63,443 bases of DNA from an uncultured Acetatifactor sp. (GTDB lineage: Bacteria; Bacillota; Clostridia; Lachnospirales; Lachnospiraceae), in the NCBI GenBank assembly GCA_910585805.1, contig CAJUFB010000011.1:1-63443 (forward strand), written 5' to 3'. A program made the position numbers and the translations under genes. Numbering within the stretch: the first letter of the stretch is position 1; each line of letters begins with the position of its first letter. Below the pieces are notes generated by a model. That model saw only the letters and a program-made list of their open reading frames with translations. It was not told the origin of the DNA and ran no database searches. Shown one piece after another: positions 61,792 to 63,443 of the stretch.

Positions 61792-61885
61792 AACGCCAGA
61801 ATTTACCGTACTGCACTGGTTAAACGCATATGGCTGGCGTTATGCAGTCGGGTTACTCGGAAATTATAACTGTTAAGCAGTATAA
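61781..61885 (+). repeat. TATAC-GTATA palindromic element, copy 3
   Basis: 105 bases, ends TTATACTGC (61781-61789) and GCAGTATAA (61877-61885), themselves complementary. Hairpin one has perfect 14-base arms CTGCATAACGCCAG (61786-61799) and its complement (61834-61847). Compared with 5706-5808 the arm pair GACCGCC/GGCGGTC has become AACGCC/GGCGTT with pairing kept. It truncates the 5' end of the adjacent pseudogene. Confidence 0.65.
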
Positions 61886-61927
61886 ATCGTCCCTACAGTT
61901 CCTTAATATGTCAGATTAAATATTAAG

Positions 61928-62140
61928 TTAATCCGTAGTTCCCGCTATATAATTCCTTCTACAATGAAAACAGTATACGAAGCCCCATAAACACTGATAG
62001 AGTCTTTCAATACAATCAAAAATTTGTGTAGATAGAAATAAAAAGTAAATACATTCTACATTTCAGATATAGACAGTAATTCCGCTAAAATAAAGCCTTT
62101 AGAAATGTAGACAGAATTAACTGGCGGGAACTACGGTTAA
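61928..62140. mobile_element. Second MITE-like element with CCGTAGTTCCCGC ends
   Basis: 213 bases, AT-rich inside, with terminal inverted repeats TTAATCCGTAGTTCCCGC on the left and TTAACCGTAGTTCCCGC read inward on the right (one-base indel). TTAA at both ends might be the target duplication. There is no coding sequence inside. Only one copy is seen in the window. Confidence 0.55.
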
Positions 62141-62296
62141 TTATAGTCACGGGACAGATGCTTGTCAATGAGTTTAAAGTTGAACAAACCTTTTTTCACA
62201 CAGACTATAGAAATGAAAGCATTGATTGATCCGTCTCATTGCTTCTATGCCTTCTTTGAGGTATGTTTATGTTCGGGAGGTGCCTATCTATGGCAA

Positions 62297-62630
62297 ATGA
62301 GGAGAAAAAAAGATTTCAACGCAATGCTGAACGACAGCAAGGATATGCCGAAATTCCAGATTATTACGGATGAAAAAAGCATAAAGAAATATGGTGGAGG
62401 CAGAATGTATTTTGCTCCCCCCATTAATTATGACAGAATCATGAGGCTTGTGCCCTTTGGCATACTGCTTAGGAATTGTCGGAAAAAACTGATACAACTT
62501 CTTTAGAGAAAAGCCCGGAAATACAAGGAAAACAGCTTTAAACTTGTATCAGTTATATCAGTTATTTGTAGACACTTCCTTACCGCGGGCGTCATAAGAG
62601 ACTATTTCGCCAGACAAAACGGAGTTGAAC
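62297..62630 (+). pseudogene. MGMT-like gene split by a MITE
   Basis: The first part (62297-62466) encodes NAMLNDSKDMPKFQIITDEK, YGGGRMYFAPPINYDRIM and RLVPFG, similar to small proteins with the methylguanine-DNA methyltransferase DNA-binding fold, in which G-K-I/V-T-T follows. A MITE copy then intervenes (62469-62582), and directly after it the same strand reads TAGVIRDYFARQNGVE, the expected next segment (V-G-x-I-R-x-Y). At 62631 it breaks into a methyltransferase fragment on the other strand. The upstream GGGAGG and ATG are intact. Family assignment is by eye. Confidence 0.55.
62469..62582 (-). mobile_element. MITE-like element, copy C
   Basis: 114 bases with the same ends as copies A and B (TTAGGAATTGTCGG and, inward from the right, TAAGGAAGTGTCTACAAATAA). 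Subterminal arms ACTGATACAA / TTGTATCAGT differ from the other copies, and the central palindrome is missing, so it is an internal deletion form. It interrupts the MGMT-like gene. Confidence 0.7.
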
Positions 62631-62855
62631 CTGTCCCCAGATGCGGCAGCCCTGCGCGTACAGTTTATTGGTAAGAGTGCCCGTGCCAAAACCAATATCC
62701 AGCACGGAATTACATTTATCAATCAACACTCTATTGTAAATTTCATTCAAAACCTGCTTATACCCCGCAAACGGATAAGCGCCCTCCTCGTCCGGCAGCC
62801 CGACGCTTTTGTCATATCCATCCGCCCATAAATCAAACCCTTTGTTATCAAGCAT
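62631..62855 (-). pseudogene. 5' fragment of a class I SAM methyltransferase gene
   Basis: From ATG 62855 (AAAGGAG upstream) about 75 residues are intact: LDNKGFDLWADGYDKSVGL, YPFAGYKQVLNEIYNRVL and the SAM-binding loop VLDIGFGTGTLTNKLYAQGC. After IWGQ (62631) the match ends and the frame continues into the opposite strand of the MGMT-like remnant, stopping at 62592. A deletion has joined the two gene fragments. The substrate of the parent enzyme is unknown. Confidence 0.65.
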
Positions 62856-63047
62856 CTTTCTCTCCTTTGTACAGCCCTGCGCTTCGGCTCCCTGGAAAAA
62901 ACCGCCTCCGCCAACGCGCCATCTTATCCTCCATCCACATCCTCCGCCCCTCACTGCTCCTGCCAGAAAATTCTGTTAGTTGTGCAGATATTAACATTGA
63001 AACGTTGATTTGACAATACAGTAAATTTTTACCCTAAGCGAATCCCA
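62856..63047. other. Short divergent intergenic region
   Basis: It separates the methyltransferase fragment from the AAA-ATPase-like gene. No gene is supported. Confidence 0.4.
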
Positions 63048-63075
63048 TTGACTTTTCCAGGGAATAGATTAAAAT
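63048..63075 (+). promoter_or_regulatory. Promoter of the AAA-ATPase-like gene
   Basis: TTGACT (63048-63053), a 16-base spacer and TAAAAT (63070-63075), about 33 bases before the ATG at 63109. Confidence 0.65.
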
Positions 63076-63108
63076 GGAACCATGGCACATATTTTCCAGG
63101 AGGTATCC

Positions 63109-63443
63109 ATGGCAAGGACGGTAGGCATAGGACATCAGGAATTCGGGCAATTGATCCAATCGAATTGCTTTTATATTGACAAGACCGGGTTCATTAAAGA
63201 GTGGTGGGAGAACAATGACATAGTCACCCTGATTACCCGCCCAAGACGTTTCGGCAAGACCCTGAACCTGAGCATGGTGGAACAGTTCTTTTCTGTGGAC
63301 TATGCAGGCAGAGGGGAGCTGTTCAAAGGCCTTTCTATCTGGCAGGACAAAACCCTATCCTCTGACGAGTTCAAATCCTCTGACGAGCTCAAATCCTCTG
63401 ACGAGCTCAAATCCTCTGACGAGCTCAAATCCTCTGACGAGCT
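63109..63443 (+). CDS. AAA-ATPase-like protein, 5' part
   Basis: AGGAGG is five bases before the ATG. The 111 visible codons start ARTVGIGHQEFGQLIQSN, then CFYIDKTGFIKEWWENND and ITRPRRFGKTLNLSMVEQFF, the typical opening of the AAA-ATPase-like (PF09820) family, with P-R-R-F-G-K-T as its Walker A. Members usually carry a C-terminal PD-(D/E)XK-type domain and are abundant in gut Firmicutes; their role is unsettled. After YAGRGELFKGLSIWQDK the coding sequence enters an 18-base tandem repeat. The window ends there. Confidence 0.85.
   Translation, partial: MARTVGIGHQEFGQLIQSNCFYIDKTGFIKEWWENNDIVTLITRPRRFGKTLNLSMVEQFFSVDYAGRGELFKGLSIWQDKTLSSDEFKSSDELKSSDELKSSDELKSSDE
63358..63443 (+). repeat. In-frame 18-base tandem repeat
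   Basis: Nearly five copies of TCCTCTGACGAGCTCAAA, each encoding S-S-D-E-L-K, reach the window edge. The first copy has TTC in place of CTC. The insertion point is soon after the sensor-like W-Q-D-K of the ATPase domain, where relatives usually continue directly. The total copy number is unknown. Confidence 0.85.

Noticed and set aside
1..63443. tRNA and rRNA genes
   Set aside because: No CCA-ended cloverleaf with the TTCGA arm and no rRNA core sequence was noticed on either strand; a covariance search would be needed to exclude a tRNA completely.
63358..63443. CRISPR-like 18-base repeats at the window edge
   Set aside because: They are contiguous and in frame with a coding sequence.

Overview
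The window looks like a chromosomal segment from an anaerobic Firmicute of the Lachnospiraceae type. The evidence is the syntenic blocks recD2-comFC-yvyF-cdaA-cdaR-glmM and mreB-flgF-flgG-flgJ, a Spo0A-type DNA-binding protein, HPr, a YerB-type lipoprotein, strong AGGAGG ribosome sites and moderate GC. Genus and species cannot be fixed from the sequence alone. No rRNA, tRNA, CRISPR array or complete transposase gene was seen.

Layout. (1) 0-0.4 kb: a very small holin-like toxin gene with a convergent promoter and terminator that would make an antisense RNA, i.e. a candidate type I toxin-antitoxin pair. (2) 0.4-37 kb: a large surface-polysaccharide locus, mostly on the minus strand. It holds an O-acylation module (MBOAT plus SGNH proteins), polytopic GT-C-like membrane proteins, at least six GT2 and two GT4 glycosyltransferases, nucleotide-sugar enzymes (ManC, Gmd, Glf, PseB, PseC and a PseH-like acetyltransferase), an EpsG/Wzy-like polymerase, a Wzz-like chain-length protein and the initiating phosphoglycosyltransferase. 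A secreted glucosaminidase and a lipoprotein lie inside it. No Wzx flippase or ABC exporter is visible. (3) 37-48 kb: a YerB-type lipoprotein, HPr, then a long minus-strand run recD2, comFC, yvyF, two uncharacterised membrane proteins, cdaA, cdaR, glmM, joining c-di-AMP synthesis to cell-wall precursor supply. (4) 48-52 kb: mreB/mbl with flagellar rod genes. (5) 52-57 kb: uvrB and uvrA behind a LexA-type operator. (6) 57-63.4 kb: a decayed region with a truncated transposase-family gene, a lipoprotein, a chimeric carbohydrate-protein pseudogene, fragments of an MGMT-like gene and a methyltransferase, several repeat elements, and the start of an AAA-ATPase-like gene cut by the window edge.

How the genes fit together. 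ManC and Gmd supply GDP-mannose and its 4-keto-6-deoxy derivative, Glf supplies UDP-galactofuranose, and PseB/PseC/PseH-like would make a 2,4-diamino-2,4,6-trideoxy sugar nucleotide. The phosphoglycosyltransferase would start the lipid-linked unit, the glycosyltransferases extend it, the EpsG-like protein polymerises it under the Wzz-like protein, and the MBOAT/SGNH proteins could acylate it outside the membrane.

The most unusual features are non-coding: (a) a family of palindromic intergenic elements bounded by TATAC...GTATA whose hairpin arms differ between copies but stay complementary, (b) a 114-146 bp MITE-like element in three copies, one of which splits a gene, and (c) tandem repeats at or just past the stop codons of four polysaccharide genes.
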